Below are positions 22,338 through 34,635 of a stretch of DNA of 64,000 nt, piece after piece; position 1 is the first letter of the stretch, and the number at the start of each line of letters is the position of its first letter. Source of the DNA: Aaosphaeria pasadenensis (Eukaryota > Ascomycota > Dothideomycetes > Pleosporales); NCBI GenBank assembly GCA_022813625.1, contig JAKLMB010000016.1, positions 800,772-864,771 on the forward strand, read 5' to 3'. Below the pieces are notes generated by a model that saw only the letters and a program-made list of their open reading frames with translations, searched no databases and was not told the origin of the DNA. The position numbers and the translations under genes are program-made.

Positions 22338-25300
22338 GGTTTCTTTTGATTTGCTTTGTGGTTTGGTTGATGGATTGAGAGGTCGGTTGGCTTGATGACG
22401 GAAGCTTGCTTTTTTTAGGAGATGGGATGTTTATATTCTTGTTCGTGTGGAGACGGTGTTATGTATGTCCGAGGTTGTCCGAAGAAGATAGGGAAGGTGC
22501 TGTTGTAGTGAGTGGTTGGTGTGGTAGAGAAAAGGGAAGGAGATACTGACCAGGAAAAGGAGGGGGGATTTTATATGTCACTCATGACTCCCTTCATCCC
22601 CCGAGGCACGTAATCAATCTCTCGGTGAAGTGAACAGACATAGTAAAGAGACAAGGCCACCAGCTGTAACATCACCGCGTGGGTAAGGCATTGTTCATTA
22701 CCACTGGGATGGGTCGGTCGATTTGAGGTTGCAGTGATTCTGATCTTGATGACTGACTCTACTAGCTGAGGAGGCTGTGGGAAGGGAGTGAGTGAGCGAG
22801 GGGCGAAGGGGACCACGATTATGCTCGTGGTGGTGGTAAATGGTGGTAGTGGTGGGCATGGTGGTGACTAGGTTGGAGATTTGCGGATTTGCGGTAACAG
22901 TAAAATGGCCGCGCGCGCACTGGCCGTGACTTTTTAATCTATTGACTCTACCAGACTTCTCCTCCCGAATAACGAACCACCATCGTGCATTGCGAGAAAA
23001 AGAAAGTAATTCGCGGGAAAAGGGAATTAGCGAGACTTCGGGAAAGGGCGCAGAAGGCATCCCGCTGCAATCGGATTAGTATGCTTGTGTAACTGGGCTG
23101 CGCGTGACAATGACAACCTCTGTGCGACAAAGAAAAAGCCAGCTATTCTTAGTTGGATAGGGATCTACTAAGACCTTGTTGCGCGTGCTTTCTCCAGAAA
23201 TTCCAAGGTTGAGTACGGAGTATCGTCGAGGTTCTGGTGGTGCACATGTACGTTCCCGTGAACGCGTGTGGTGGTTCCCTAGGAAAGGAACAGTGGGCAG
23301 TCTCCACCCCAGATCGTCCCATTCCCCATCGATGAACACGAGATACCTTCTGTTCAATGCGCTTTTTCGTAGAAGTCCAAGCAGCGCCTTGGCGATATCA
23401 GTTCCGGGAACCTGGTTTCACATCTCCGGTGGTGGGTGGTACCAAGTGCTCTAAACTACATGACCCATTGTCTCAGTAGAGAGATGCAGCTATACAGCAT
23501 TCGTCATGAGCATGAAGCCAATATATGAGGGTAGGGACCAGCCTTGCCCAAGATAATGCGTGTTTTTCGGTGCTAGCATCGGTCAGTCCCTCTGGCAAAG
23601 TGGAATGTAACTGCTACCATTGTATATGCCTCCGGATAGATCTTCGCGCCATCCACACACTAGTAGAGACCAGAGGCGTTGGAATATCGAAGGCACCGTG
23701 GTGCGACGTAGGCATTACAGGCAATAAAAGGAGATGAGGCTGTCTTCGGAAAGGTCGGGCAATCCCTCGTGATATATCTCTTTACAAATCCACTCATTGG
23801 ATGTGCTCTCTCGTCGGTACATCGAGTGAGGGTGCATGTGCAGTGGTGAGAAAGAGAACGTGAATGTCCAGCGCGATCATATAGTTTGTACGTCTGTGTC
23901 AGCAAATCAAAGACACTGTTTTCAGTATGCTCCTCGTCGGATACTCGCACTGTAGTATCTCCATGAGTAATTCGACTTCGGTAATCTCGCTCACCATACT
24001 TCCTAGGAGATGTGCTCTAGTGTTGATCCCCTTCGTCTGCCGTAGCACTATTCCTTCGTCCTATGCAATAGTGCCGCGGCATTTCGCTCGCGGATGACTT
24101 CTGTCCGAGCCTCGATCTAGCAACGAGAGATAAATCGATAGTCAAAGAGCGATGTGGAAATGACGGATGAGAAACTCTGAACGAAGATACTGACGGCTCG
24201 ATGATCTCGCACACGGCATGAGACGCCTTAAGCCTGCGTGGACGTTGGCAATGCATGTCATATCCTGTGATATCGCCGTCTCCCATGCAGCGGAATGGAT
24301 GAAGATCGAGTTCTAGTCTTATGTGCCGGCGAAAACGATTGAAGAGAGGTCTGAATCCCGGGAGACTGGTAAGACTAAGCCGTTCCAGCATTGGAGAACT
24401 AACAACTCAGCTCGCCACAAGGCGGGTGGTTTCTAAGCGACATGGCTGGAAAAGTCATGACAACACCGCCGCCAGAGGATCTTGGCTTTGTTATAGACGG
24501 GACAACTCCGACCGTACGGTGAATCGAGAGATGGTGAGTGAAAAGATAGAAACGTTGTCTCTAAGTCTAACGGTCTATGGGAGGCGCGTCATATGTACAC
24601 ATGGTAGGGCGGCTCAAGATCTCGGTAGTGCAGGGATTAGAGAACAGGCCTGACACGGACCATCCGACGTTTATGGAAAGGAAAGGAAGCCTTTGATTGG
24701 CTGTAGACTCCAGGCCAACATCGGAACAAGTTAGCACACCCCCTTAGTCTCTACCTTAATTCAAGCACCGCCTCTTTCAATTCATCTTTCTTACCTCCTG
24801 ATAGTGCTTTTCATGCTTCTCATGCTTCTAGTGCTCCTAACCCTACTCCACTATCCCCTTGCCCCGATCCACTTTCTCACCGCGATTCCATGGGAACTCC
24901 TCCTCATGTCACTCTGGCGGTTACATTGTCAAGTACAGCTCAATGGGGCGTGCGGTCTCATGTCTTCAATATGACGTTCATCTATATCTTGGGACCTGCT
25001 GCGCCACGGTTGTCTTTCTTCCCTATTGGGCTGTTATTCAACCCGTGTAATTCTACCACGCTTCGATGCATGTTCCTGCACATCAGTCGCTGCGACAAGT
25101 GTAGACCACCAACCCTGTGGCTGTATACAGACATCCGAAGGGCGACCGTATTGATGCGGTGACAGCGATAAGCGCTAACTACAATTGGGCATGCAGCGAC
25201 GAACTTCCCAGACTTCTCGAATGCTCCTCGCTAGCCTTGACTGCACACTCTCCATGAAGTGATTACTCAATTTTGCGCTTGCATCGAATCAGATGGCACT

Positions 25301-25709
25301 CAGAAGCAGAGGTCCATGGAATGTCCGACGATCGCAGCCGCTCAAACCCAACTCTTGCTGCATCCTGCCGCCAGCATCCTTCTCCACATGTCGCCCTTGT
25401 CGCCCTGTCTCTCCAACCCTTCTCCCGCCTAGATGGCATCACTCAACCCTCAGCCTTAACGTATCTGGGTATGCGCACGGATACTGGCCTGCGGTCACCA
25501 TCTGCCAAATCTATGAAGTGTTCATTCTTAGGTTGTTATAAAGACGTCTGACGTGCCTTCAGGCCGAACAATGATACGCCCATCTATGATTTGAAGCCCA
25601 TCAGAATTATTGTACCTTCTTCCACAGCATCATACATTTCGGTCAACCAAAGCGTGACAGAACACCTTGATCTAACAGCTCGCCAAAGGGGACCACATTT
25701 AGTGGGGAA
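22338..25709. other. Gene-free stretch, about 3.4 kb
   Basis: I see no supportable gene. The longest frames (for example 24017-24391 minus, 25273-25551 plus) lack domains and do not join to neighbours by plausible splicing. The left end is the promoter of the secreted-protein gene, with GATGG-rich and GGTGG-rich runs near 22830-22865. The right end, from about 25,580, is the promoter of the Zn2Cys6 regulator. Confidence 0.5.
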
Positions 25710-28050
25710 ATGCCGGAATTATCGCAGGAACCGTGCTACACGTGCAGACGACGCCACGTCAAATGTGATCGAATACTTCCGTCCTGTGCGAAGTGTGCCA
25801 AGAAGGGAGTGCCGTGCCTAGGATACCAGAAACCATTGAGGTGGGCAGATGGGGTAGCCGTGAGAGGAAAATTGAAAGGAAAAAGACAACCAGTTGTTGA
25901 TGGTAAGTCATATTCCCTATATCCAGCCATTCTTTGATTGACGAATTAGGGAATGTCGTCAATGCTGTCCGCAGTTCTATCAAAGTGCCCTCCGTTTCAA
26001 CCATGAAAGAAGCACGACATGTTGGTCTTCCATCGCTTGATCAATCCTCAAATCGTGGCATACTGGATGACTCAACATTCCAGAAACTTGTCAATCATCG
26101 TAGGTTTAGCTACAAGAACCAACATACTGAGCATCACCATCCCCTCTGACACTGTACGCCGCCAGACAACTCCGTCATTTGCTCCGAGCAAACCACGCCC
26201 AGCCAATCGAGCTTCATCGCACGTGCTATTGCACCCCTGACTTCGGAAAATATCAAGACCCTACCTCGTGCATTGGTTGCCTGCATTCTTGGGTGCGTTA
26301 GGCCAATCACTTTATCGTCTATGTCTACTAAATGCAGCCAGAAATGCAGCCGTCCACATGGCTTCGTGCAGTCCCGGTGATCAAGCTACCGAGCACCTGG
26401 CCTTGGAAACTAAAGTGAGGGTCTTCCAACATTTCAACACTCTTCTACAGAGTCCACAGGATACGTCACCAGATTTGATTGTTGCCTGTGGTTTGTTGAT
26501 ATTCGCCATGGACGTAGGTATCTCGGTACTATTTCAACGCATCGTAGTCAATAACATCCATTCAGCTTCTCGAACACGGTCTGAGTAGATGGCGGCTTCA
26601 TTTTCAAGGTACATCGCAAGTCATGCATTCCTTTGGTGGCATCGAGAATCTCTACCTACACTACCCGCACTTGCAGTCGCCACTTATGCATGCTGCGCAC
26701 ATTGAAACTTTCTGGATCATACTCTCTCCATACTCCATAACACGACCAAAACAGGCTTGTCGAAAAGCTGTCGATTTATTGTGTCACGCTTCTAGCGTAC
26801 AGAAGAGATTTTTCAATCCATGTCCCACACTCCTCACGCTGGCTGTATGGGATATTGGATACTTTGCGTCGAAGGTACTCGGAAGCTCGGGTCATATTAC
26901 GGTCGAAGAGACCAATAAGCGCGACAAGATTCTACATCAAATACTTTCTTTCCAGCCTGAAGAGGGGCCGCAGCTAATGATAGGTGACTATAGTCAAAAT
27001 GCAGAAGTGTACGACAATGTCCCTGAACTTATAGAAATAGCCGCTAATTAATTACTTTAGTAGGGAAAGAACCCGTCGTCAGAACTTGTGCGGCTCTGCT
27101 TGGAAGGCAGCAATTACAATACTTTGCTTGCGCTATATGTACTTTGGTCGACAAAAGCTTACACCGCCTGCCTATCAATCCAATTCGTCGACCAGTACGC
27201 CGGCTGGATATGAACTGGATCTGCCAGACCCGAGTACAGATTTGGATACCTATTTCCAATTTCACGAGAACTCCCCTTTTACCGACGTTCCTGAGGATGC
27301 ATCGGATCCGGAAAGCCTCTCGGACTTTCTCACTGTTGGTCCATACTTCAACGAACCATGGTCAAGAAGTCCATCACCGCTTCCCTCGCCATATCTAGAA
27401 TCGGATCTTTGGCATGAACGTTATGAACTCCACAACAAAGCTTTTTTCACTTTAGTACAAAGCTTGACCGCTCTTCACGACGATATCGACCTGACGTTTC
27501 TTCGTCACATACTTACACCGCTTATCATCCTGGCATTAGTCAGTCGCCCAGCAAGCACCGAGCGCGAGCTATGCTTTTCATACTTTGCAAAACATAAGCA
27601 ACTAACAGAATCAAATCCGCCACATACTTTGACAAACCCCCGAGGTCGCGAAGAACTGAACATAGATATACCATGGGACAAACTGGATGCTTTCTCAGCA
27701 AGCGCAGAAAGTGGGAAAGAAGACTCTGTCATGCAAGGATGGAACAATGGACTGACTGTCGGGGCACCAGAGTGGAATTGGTGGGACATGCTGAGCGAAC
27801 TGAAATTGGAGCTCATCTGTAAGTCTCTATTGCTTTCTTCTAGGCTCTGCACTTCTTGTGCAATTGCCATATATCGAGCTACCTTCTGAAGTAGCCAGTA
27901 CGCTTCCAAAAAAGGTCACGAGCAATCACTGATTATCGAACAGGGCCGATCATATCAGGAACCGGCGACTCGGAGTGTGGCAGTGAATTCTGGGCATTTA
28001 AGCTCATATCGTCCGTCATCAACGAGGAGTGTTTCGCCAAGTGGGTTTGA
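25710..28050 (+). CDS. Zn(II)2Cys6 fungal transcription factor (649 aa, seven exons)
   Basis: This is a nuclear DNA-binding regulator of the fungal-specific type. The model is 25710-25902, 25950-26099, 26166-26292, 26342-26513, 26566-27008, 27061-27818 and 27944-28050; all six introns keep phase. The N-terminal cluster CYTCRRRHVKCDRI followed by SCAKCAKKGVPC has canonical C-x2-C-x6-C-x6-C-x2-C-x6-C spacing, then a basic linker. The middle matches the fungal trans_2/DUF3468-type regulatory domain: LPRALVACILGNAAVHMA, then FQHFNTLLQS, SPDLIVACGLLIFAMDLLEH and SRWRLHFQGTSQVM. A helical segment (WKAAITILCLRYMYFG) and an acidic region follow. The first acceptor and the last exon are the least certain parts. 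With no cluster beside it, its targets are unknown. Confidence 0.78.
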
Positions 28051-30042
28051 TCACAGGAAACAGTCGGAATGAGCAGTGTCTCCACGACATTTTGAGGCGC
28101 AGGATGTAGAACGGGCATTGCAGTTTTCTGAGGAAGGTGCTGGCACCTATAACTTTCAGCCTCTCCGTCAATAACGTCCTTCCCCTTCAACCAGCTCATC
28201 AGGACGTCTTGTCCCAGCAGTCATGTATAGCTACTAGCCCACAGCGCATACGATACCATATTAGAGGGTTTATAACGAACCGATCCAAATAGCACTTCAG
28301 GCCTCTATGTATATTTTAATGTTAAATACCCGTCATCCACGTGCCATTCCCTTCCCTGCGAGTTGTTCCTCTGGGACATTGAAAATAGTACCACTATGCG
28401 TAGGCTGAAGGGCAAGGAAATGCTCTTCGACAAGACTTTCAATAGACTAGTAATATCGAAATGAGCCTGTCCACTTCCTGAAACTAGTCATTTCCACGCC
28501 AAATTATTCGACCGGGTGTTACTTCTGTTACCGAAGCGGCGCGGAGGTGCAATTTACAATTGCCTGTTACAGATACGAAGTGTCCAAGAATGCTCACGCA
28601 CTACTAATTGGCTCAACCCCAAATCAATGGCGCGCTCCAGCCTCAATCCCACTACTTGGCCCGACTCCCACAACGAGGCTTAGCAAGATCACCACAACAC
28701 ACACACACGCACACACATCAAACCCTCGCAGCAGCCTCAAATATAAAACCCATACAGCCTTCCTACCAGTTGAAACCGAATCGGGAAACTCACACACTAT
28801 AGCCACAACCCAACCACCCAATCACCGCGCTCGGAACGTCAAATCCGCCTATAGGAACCCCCGTGCCCCCTCCCTCCCTTCTCCACATCCGAGTCCGAAC
28901 GGCATGTACATGTGCGTGCAAGGTATGGAAGAGCCACCAGTAGGCCCGGGAGGAGCCTGTTCCTGTTCCTGTTCCTGCATTTAACTTTCCTTTGTCTACC
29001 GTTTCCGTGTTTCATAGGCACACTGCTGCTGCTGTGTGCTGGTAAACGTGCCAAACGTGCTGACATCGCGCATGTGCGACGGACGATCATCGACGTCGAG
29101 AGAGTTTGGTTCACCGATGTGGACGTATATTTGTCGCAGGTGGATGTTGGCGAATACATGGTTTTCCGTGATGTCTCGCATGTCGATGAGGTGTCGATAC
29201 GCCCGATTGCTAAGCAAGAGACACGCAGATGAAGCTGATTACTCACTGCCACTGCCGATACTGTCTATGAGATGGGTTCTACATGATGGTGATTTCACGA
29301 CACTTGCGTTCAACCAATCGGTACAACTAAGGACAGTCCAATGTCCAGAGTGCGAGATCTGGCTCGGAGGGAGCGCTTGTTCCTGAACGGCGTCCATTTG
29401 CGCAGGAAGACTACTAGGAGCTGAGCCTGGTCCGGTTGAACCATCGGAACGTAGCGGAGATGTTCCTAGGAGTCGTGGGTTTAGTTCGGAGAGGTTGCAA
29501 GATCTGGATTCTGGTGATTTGCGGTCATGCAGTGTCCGTTGAGAGTAGAGAGCACTGTTGGGGGATTATAGACCACGAGCGTGAATTGAGTTGGTGGAAC
29601 TATTATAACACTAAAGTTGCGAAGAGCGGTACAGGAGAATTACAGAGCCTATCTACCCCCCTCATAGCAACATGGCATGAGTCGCGTTCTCACCAGACCA
29701 TAGTAGACACCAAGCTACAAATCAGAGGAAAATGTTTCGATTTTTGAAAGAAGATTGTAGATTGATGACTTTCCAAATCCACCGTAGCGAACACTGAAAT
29801 GCTAATACGCCAGACCAACCTTACATGACCATGTATTAACCCTGAGTGTGCTGACTGGTAGTACCATCCGATTGTACGCAATAGCTACTACTACGTCACA
29901 ATCATGTTGCACGTCTACCACCCCACAACGCCTTATATACGCCGGAATCAGATAAACAGTCCAAGAAGATGCATTACTTGGATATCTTGAAAGAAAGGAG
30001 AAAGAAGCTCTTTGAAGAGAAATCATCGAAAGAGAGATTGCA
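28051..30042. other. Gene-free stretch, about 2 kb
   Basis: No supported gene was found. A CA-rich microsatellite-like run lies near 28695-28720. Open frames such as 28547-28984 (plus) are low-complexity Thr/Pro/His runs that read through it. The right part is the 3' flank of the peroxidase gene. Confidence 0.5.
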
Positions 30043-31051
30043 TTACGCGCGATCAAACACTGGAGCCGCCCGAACGTCCCTCTTGCTACTTCCACCCGGA
30101 AGAGCAGAAGTGCAATCCGTTAAGGAGCCACTGACACCAATCATGCTCATCTTGGTCATTGCAGGCACGAACGCGATAGCCCAAGCTCCCTGACTGAGAG
30201 AGAATGCCTTGAAGGTTAAGCCAGTCACTGGGTGGTCTGCCAGATTCCTGTCCGCTGGAATGGTGAAAGGTGCCTCCTTCTTAATCGTCTCCGTGTAGAA
30301 CTTGTTATCCCACTGCCCCGGAGTCGAGTCGAACGTAGCGCCGGCCTGGGCGGGATCAACAGTTCGCTGTCTTCCGGCCGTGTGAGCGCCAACGAGCGCG
30401 GCGAGGTCGATAGGAGAGAATCCTTTGCTTCCGAACAAACGCATCAGGTCGCTGGCGGACGCATTGGCCGAGGGGAGGACACCTTCGGGATTGGGTTCGC
30501 TGGAGTCTTTGCGCCCGACTTTGACGGGGATCGTGGGGCCTCCTGGGCATGTTTTGATTGCGTGAGCTGCATTGTTTTGTCAGTTTTGGTGAGTAAGGTG
30601 TGAGATGCATAAAGAGGAACTGACCACCGGCGAATTGAATCAGATCAGCAACACCGACGTCTTTCTCAGACGCGAGATTACCAAGGTTGTCACACAATCG
30701 CTCAAGCCCTCTGTTCTCCGTTCTCGAGCATTCGCCTGCGAGAATAAGAGATCCATCACAGGCGCCATTGAAGCAGTCGTGGAAGGCGCCGCGAATGGCA
30801 GCACGAGCAGCGTCCGTACATTGGCCATCTGCCAGGAACTGTGCGGTAAGAGTCTCAGAGATCTCGGACCATACTGCGGGACATGACCCTCCCTTCTGAC
30901 GACTGAAGAGAGATATCAGATTTGATATGATTGGCGTTCGCTTGAGTTCCGAAATGGCATTAGAAGCGCTCGAGGATACATCAGAGAGCTGGAGAGCTTG
31001 GGTAGTGCTGGATGCAACTAGGAATGATACGAGGGCCGTTGAAATATACAT
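30043..31051 (-). CDS. Secreted haem peroxidase, fungal class II-like (316 aa, two exons)
   Basis: This is a plant-type peroxidase (AA2-like) that would use H2O2 to oxidise phenolic or other substrates outside the cell. Exon 1 is 31051-30625 and exon 2 is 30566-30043, with a 58-bp intron (donor GTCAGT, phase 1) whose removal gives DLIQFAGAHAIKTCPGGP. The distal catalytic Arg and His lie in IRGAFHDCFNGACDGSL, which also has the distal calcium-site Asp. The proximal haem-ligand His is in DLAALVGAHTAGRQ. The start MYISTALVSFLVASS gives a signal peptide; an upstream in-frame ATG at 31084 would bury it, so 31051 is preferred. The tail carries KRDVRAAP, perhaps a processing site. I could not tell manganese, lignin or generic specificity. 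Confidence 0.88.
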
Positions 31052-33975
31052 TATGATAAGTATTGACACCTTCTCTTGGGACAAAAGAACGGAGAAGCAG
31101 AAGGAGAGTATGATAACGACGGAAGAGTACCGATCGGACAGACTAGGCTGGAGGAACTGGAATCGCTAACATCTTTATATGTTTGATATAAGAAACCCAA
31201 TACATGCGGAATTAGCGAATACAGATACAAATTCACCGGATTTTCCGGTCATGCAGCAAGTAAACCCCTGGAGCCTTGCCGAGGCGTCTGCGGTTGGCCC
31301 TTGACAAGACTGCCCTGGCGTGTCCAGCGAGCCATGCATATATGCACAGTAGGTATCGGCGAGGAGTTTTCCTGGGAATAATGCTATCCCGGGACAGAAA
31401 AGCGAAGATCTTTTGTCATGCATGTGCTTGCTAGCAGCCTGACAGCCAGCCAGGCTTGCTGATCCCAAGTTCGGACGCAGTGCTGCTAGAGCACTCGCTC
31501 GAACGGGAAAGTCGAGTAACACTAGGAGTAATAGATCTGCGAAGCCACCTTAGCTGCTTCGAAGTACTCCAGAGTGCGTATGTTTATTCCGTACATGAAA
31601 GCACAACACACCTAGCTCCAACACGAAGACGTACACTTACCATGGTCCTTGGTCGCACAACTCAGAAAAAAGTACGTCTTTTAATAGAAAGGAGGCCATT
31701 ATTTATGTCTTACAATGTGGATATCGCAGCAATCCGTCTACTCGAAAGATCTACCTATTGCTATTAGGGAAAACATTCGCTAGAGATAATGTGGAATGGC
31801 CAAGGAAGGTTCCTAGACTAGAATCGTCAATGACGATCGTTGCGGCCCCACGGGTCCTTCAGAGAGCTCAGTGCGTCTGCGGCGTAAAGAAGCTTTTCCA
31901 TTAGGCGACCTGGAGCGAATAGAAATGCAACACAAATTACCCCCAACTGGCAATGTTACCTAGCATGTATTCAGTAAGCACTGCAACGCTCCAACAATCG
32001 GTCTGACTACAAGGCTGATGTCTAATGGCTTGTGGCGTCGCGCTCAGGAGATACAACTGTTGAGCTGAAAGTAATCGCTTCCATTGGCACGTCAGCAATT
32101 GGCTCATCAGGCTACATGGCATTCTCAAAGCCCTTCCGGCCTTGGGCAAACCGGCGCGGCGCCATGATGCTCTGAATAGTCCATATTATCAAGTACCGGT
32201 GTGATCTGGTAGTCGCCGAGTTGGAGTGGGTCGTCTTAGAACTGCATCGGAGGGACAACGCTTCTGCGATTATGTGCGCTTGGCCAATGGAGTCAATGGT
32301 ATTTGAAAGGTTCAATGCGTATTGACAGTCTCAGCATCCGATTGTGAGTGGTTGTGATGTCGGACTCCTCTAGCGGAGAGCCGAACCCGAGAGGAGGATC
32401 CGACTTATACTTATGTATGAGGTTAGCCCCTTGTCGCTATCCCTCGCTAACCCACTTCTAATCCTCGACACTATTCTACCGCCTGGCAACTTGCCCTTAC
32501 TTACGCTCGGGACTATTACTATTCTCCATATAATTGCGAATGTAGGATCTACTACGGAGTAGATCTCCGACTACTTGATAATGCTATGATGGTTTGCCAC
32601 CTACCATTGGCACGACGGACCAAGGAGAACGACCAAGCAGGAGGACTGGCCAGCTCTGTGCACCGCTGATTACTTCCGCGGCCCCCATTCGACTCGTCTA
32701 TGACCGGCATGACTGGTTTACAGAACACAAGGCGGATAAATGTTCGGTATACCGAAATGGTCATCTTGCTACGAGGTACATTGTCAGCGAAGTCTTGTTT
32801 GCGAACATTGCTGTGGTAGCAAACGCAACAGTTAGAACTAGCCTACGTCAGCCTTCCCTCGTTCCTATCATCCACAGCATTGTTGACTTGCTGCAGATAG
32901 AATTCTAGCGTTGGCATCACAGAACTCAGAGATCGCAGGCGGTTGAAACCATAGGTTTGGTCGGGACGGCAACGCCTCGTTTTGTGCAGCGTGTTAACCA
33001 CGTGCATCCAGCCTTGTACTCTGTCAACTCGGAAATCATGCGATGCAACCCTGCCCTTTGAGCAAGACGGACGAAAATGAAAGTTCCAGAACCTGATGTT
33101 CAGATGGTTCGAGGAAGGCTGCGTCTCCACCACGATGGTAATTGTCACGACATGGACCGAACCTCTGTACGCGCTTCCACAGGAAGAAAATCCTTGAGCG
33201 AGTTCGATGGCCAAGATTGGATGCCTTTCGAGTATGCAGTACGTAAGCTTTGACTATTCATTGCAGATGCTGTGGAATCAGCACTCTACGTATAGATGGG
33301 GGGGAGCGACCTTGAGACAATGTAACTAACGGCAGTGACACGATTCACATGGTATATTCCGCATCAGAATAAACTTCCAAGCTTACTGGACAAAACCATC
33401 GAACATTGTTCGTGTCCCAACGAGCTCTGAGTGGCCCCCACTTTCCTCATCCTGTGAGGCACTCGAGAGCGACATATTTGATTTAGTTCTTCTTTGAAAA
33501 GAAGCTGGATGTTTACATTTATATATTATCATTGCCTATGTCTTAGAGTCGAGGGGACTGTTTAAATATCATTACTCCCAACACTCATCATTCACCATCA
33601 CGTGACGATGTATATTCGGACTTCAATGAATAATACTATTAACTTGGCAAGTGTGGAAGGGCTTAACAAGCCTCACCCATACCAGTAGTTATGCTAACCT
33701 TCTATCCAGAGATTCTTTAAAGCATATACTTGGATCTCGTGTAGCTTCGATTAAGGGTCCCTGGCCAGGAAACTCTCCCAAGCCGCCTAACGCAGACAAC
33801 ACATGACGGAGAACAGTTCTGTGATTAAACATTCATTTGAACGTCATGTGCTTAAATATGTATTAAGTACCAAATGCTTCTAACATGAGTTTCTAACTCT
33901 CAACCATAACCGCTACACGCCTCCCGCCAAAAGATTAAAACCGAACTAGAAGGACGTAACCTAAACGAAACCACA
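31052..33975. other. Gene-free stretch, about 2.9 kb
   Basis: I see no supportable gene. The stretch contains an imperfect inverted repeat (listed separately) inside a segment of different texture (about 32350-32590). AT-rich sequence runs from about 33480 to 33700. No tRNA-like cloverleaf was recognised. Confidence 0.5.
32359..32404. repeat. Imperfect inverted repeat, possible element terminus
   Basis: The left arm GTCGGACTCCTCT and the right arm AGAGGAGGATCCGAC can pair over 13 positions with a two-base bulge and an 18-base loop. The arm begins just after TGTGAT, so it could be the end hairpin of a solo LTR or other mobile-element relic. I found no matching far terminus or target-site duplication. 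Confidence 0.45.
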
Positions 33976-34635
33976 CTACTTGACAGTGATGTACGTGGTT
34001 GTTGTACGCACAATGCCCGGTATGTCATTCGCAAAGTCCTTCATTTTAGGAACTGGTGGAATCTCGTCTTTACTATCAAGACTTTGACGGTCTTGGTTGA
34101 TCTCCTCGCTCACCGTGTCACCGCTCGTAATGCTCACGGCGTAACCGATCCCCGACCCAATGTCCGATAAATCCATCCCGATGAACTCTCCTGTCCCAAA
34201 GCTCGCTCTGGGCGACCTGACGGCAGAATATGAGTGGTCCCTCTGATTAACAGAGAAAGGCAGGCTGAAGTTGGTGAGCGACGAGGCTCTGTTCGGCGTT
34301 CGAGTGTGCGACTCCCATGTACGTGGAAGACGCGGCGGAGCGGAGCGGTACAGATCGAACGTCACGTTCGAGCCTGGATCATGGTATCTTTCGAGGAATC
34401 GGCTGTTCCCTTGAATGGGGTCATAGTCGGCGTTTGATCGAAGATAGGCGGGTTTTGGGCGCCTAAATATGGTTGCGAGATTGAAGCGCCGCGTATAGTC
34501 GCACTCTGGACGATCGGTCCTTGTTGATTCGGGTTCGGTCCGGCGTTTGGGGACGAACGTGGCGAAGAAGTTGAGTAATACCAGAAGCAAGGACTCGAGC
34601 ATTGGGAAACAGGCGATTGTGATGCCGACAGACAT
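33976..34635 (-). pseudogene. C-terminal part of a rhodopsin/PTH11-like integral membrane protein; front not found
   Basis: The 219-codon frame begins in the last membrane helix (SVGITIACFPMLESLLL). This matches the last-helix signature of the fungal rhodopsin-like (PTH11-related) seven-helix family, where a helix with GI-ACLP-L ends the membrane domain. A long cytoplasmic Ser/Arg-rich tail follows, as usual for that family. A splice acceptor (CATCAG) lies just before the ATG at 34635, so this should be a last exon. Yet the 34,636-35,850 interval contains no other readable helices in frame. A single helix-like piece near 35,860-35,945 (minus; NVIVAMLVSIALLIYSTRIY) might be the lost first helix. 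I infer a decayed or unresolved gene. Confidence 0.45.

Noticed and set aside
24017..24391. 124-codon minus-strand frame in the gene-free stretch
   Set aside because: It has no domain, signal peptide or splice continuation, and its composition is Arg/Ser/His-rich and irregular.
26019..26240. Alternative frame suggesting a frameshift in the Zn2Cys6 regulator
   Set aside because: It looked like a broken gene at first. Using the GTAGGT donor at 26100 and the CAG acceptor at 26165 closes all phases in the other frame, so no frameshift is needed.
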